Below are positions 62,729-64,000 of a stretch of 64,000 bases of DNA, in pieces. Below the pieces are notes generated by a model, which saw only the letters and a list, made by a program, of their open reading frames with translations, did not search any database and was not told the origin of the DNA. The DNA is from Flavobacterium pisciphilum (GTDB lineage Bacteria; Bacteroidota; Bacteroidia; Flavobacteriales; Flavobacteriaceae): positions 2,418,001-2,482,000 of the forward strand of contig NZ_JAJJMO010000001.1 in assembly GCF_020905345.1 (NCBI RefSeq), in the 5' to 3' direction. Made by a program: the position numbers and the translations under genes. Every line of letters begins with the position of its first letter. Positions within the stretch are counted from its first letter, which is position 1.

Positions 62729-62780
62729 CTTGTTTTTATTTTTTTCAAATTTAAGCAAAAAATGAATTCTAAAATGTCTT

Positions 62781-64000
62781 CTACTTTACTTCTTGCATTA
62801 ATTTCTTAATCAAAGGAGTACTCACGATTAAAACAATACCAGCTATAAGCGAATAAATTGCCAAATGATAATAACCATCTGTGTAAGCAATCAACTTAGA
62901 CATTAATGTTGTACCTGTATTTGCATCTGACATTTCTGACCCTAATTTTCCAGCAGCAAATTGTCCAAATGCACTAGATAAAAACCACAATCCCATCATC
63001 ATTCCAAAAAGTCTCTTTGGAGACAATTTAGTAATAACCGACATTCCGATTGGACCAATACATAATTCTCCAAGTGTATATACCAAATATCCTAAGGCAA
63101 AAACATTAAGAGAACTTAATCCATTTACATCAACAAAAAAACGAGCGCTATAAAATATAAAGAATCCTGCCGCAAGAAGTATGAATGAGAATCCAAATTT
63201 AACAACCGTATTCGGTTCAATTTTTCTTTTATAAAGAAAGATCCACAACAATCCAATTAAAGGGCTAAAAATAATTACGTATAAAGAGTTTATACTATTA
63301 TTTACCACGTTTGGATCTATATTAAAGAACAACAATTTATTCGTTAAGTTATCTTTTGCAAACAATGATAATGATCCACCAGATTGCTCTGAGATAGCCA
63401 TAAACATAAAATACCCAAAAATAAATATAAAAGCTGCAAGTAATTTGTATTGTTGGTTACGATCCTTAATTCTCAATAATTCATACAAGAAATACAAAAT
63501 AGCAATTGCACCAATTGTATACATGAAATACTCAGTAAAACTAGAGTTTATAACCATTATATAAACAAACGGAATCACAACTATAGAACCTGCATAAACA
63601 GCAATTTCATATAAATTACGTTTTTTTGGTGAATGTTTTTCTAACGGAGAATTACCAATAGGTGCTAAATGCTTCTTTGTTAAAAGAAAAGTAATTACAC
63701 CAATAATCATAACTATAGCAGCAGAAAGGAAACATAAGCTCCAAGAGTAATTCTTCCCTAAATAAATAGGAATTGCACCTCCTAGCATTCCTCCAATATT
63801 GATACCAGCATAGAACATACCATATCCAGCATCTCTACGTCCATCGTTTTCGTGATATAACTCACCTACCATAGAAGAAACGTTTGGTTTAAAAAAACCA
63901 GTTCCAATAATCGACAGTGTAATACCGTAATAGAAAAAATCATGTGGTGAGGCTGCAATAAGCAAATTCCCCAGAATCATAACGATTCCTCCGAAAAGCA
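62781..64000 (-). CDS. POT-family proton-coupled peptide transporter, 5' end outside window
   Basis: About 406 residues of an MFS peptide transporter that imports di- and tripeptides with protons. The frame is open to the window edge; the ATG at 63980 is internal, because LFGGIV precedes it in frame. Motifs: GTGFFKPNVSSMVGELY (family signature), RRDAGYGMFYAGINIGGMLG and, near the end, ELCIGPIGMSVITKLSPKR. Some ten membrane segments are visible. The missing N-terminus would hold the first helices with the ExxERF motif. Confidence 0.93.
   Translation of the reverse strand, partial: LFGGIVMILGNLLIAASPHDFFYYGITLSIIGTGFFKPNVSSMVGELYHENDGRRDAGYGMFYAGINIGGMLGGAIPIYLGKNYSWSLCFLSAAIVMIIGVITFLLTKKHLAPIGNSPLEKHSPKKRNLYEIAVYAGSIVVIPFVYIMVINSSFTEYFMYTIGAIAILYFLYELLRIKDRNQQYKLLAAFIFIFGYFMFMAISEQSGGSLSLFAKDNLTNKLLFFNIDPNVVNNSINSLYVIIFSPLIGLLWIFLYKRKIEPNTVVKFGFSFILLAAGFFIFYSARFFVDVNGLSSLNVFALGYLVYTLGELCIGPIGMSVITKLSPKRLFGMMMGLWFLSSAFGQFAAGKLGSEMSDANTGTTLMSKLIAYTDGYYHLAIYSLIAGIVLIVSTPLIKKLMQEVK

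Noticed and set aside
1..64000. CRISPR arrays, insertion sequences, prophage genes, tRNA and rRNA genes
   Set aside because: None was seen on reading the window: no regularly spaced direct repeats, transposase or integrase motifs, or cloverleaf-like genes. Short RNA genes could be missed by eye.

Overview
This is AT-rich chromosomal DNA from a member of the Bacteroidota, most probably a Flavobacterium or close relative. The grounds are: promoters of the TTTG-N18-20-TAnnTTTG type, a PorT-family protein of the type IX secretion system, GLPGLI-family proteins paired with CarboxypepD_reg outer-membrane barrels, a DUF5686 protein, the lipoprotein TamL, and the MreBCD-MrdA-RodA order. No rRNA, tRNA, phage, insertion sequence, CRISPR array or replication origin was recognised. 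Most of the window is core genome; the accessory parts are about 9.5-18 kb and 28.5-32.3 kb.

Region 1 (1-6.1 kb) is a methionine/sulfur control island. metY (cut by the window edge) and a small ORF lie behind a 25-codon leader ORF very rich in Met and Cys, followed by mutually exclusive RNA hairpins and an intrinsic terminator. A TonB-dependent receptor gene lies behind a second, shorter Met-Met-Ser-Cys-Met-Met leader ORF and terminator. metK diverges from it behind a SAM-II-like riboswitch. The two leaders look like ribosome-mediated attenuators and are the most interesting signal in the window.

Region 2 (6.1-9.5 kb): secreted M28 peptidase and a DUF4153 membrane protein. Region 3 (9.5-18.1 kb): a minus-strand cluster of GLPGLI protein, outer-membrane barrel and a duplicated secreted protein with a redox-dead thioredoxin-like domain. 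A copy of the barrel gene's 3' end is left between the two duplicates, so the tandem duplication can be read directly.

Region 4 (18.3-28.2 kb): deoxynucleoside kinase, START-like protein, membrane pyrophosphatase with a Cys-rich tail, soluble pyrophosphatase, AlkA-like glycosylase, DUF5686 protein and PdhB. Region 5 (28.2-32.3 kb): a small secreted two-cysteine peptide, a second GLPGLI protein and a second barrel, probably one operon.

Region 6 (32.4-47.4 kb): etfBA, a bifunctional-nuclease-family protein, thyA, folA, menG, porT, a TrmH-type methyltransferase, tamL, fbaA, accD, an ABC permease and purH. Region 7 (47.4-53.1 kb): the mreBCD-mrdA-rodA cell-shape operon. Region 8 (53.1-64 kb): a secreted nuclease, a tail-specific protease, surE, lpxB, an NlpC/P60 lipoprotein, a ComEC-like protein, two thioredoxin-like proteins (one without its CxxC) and a truncated POT transporter.

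Several starts were chosen inside longer open frames because family alignment and a TAnnTTTG -7 box both place the start downstream (metK, fbaA, purH, etfB, tamL).
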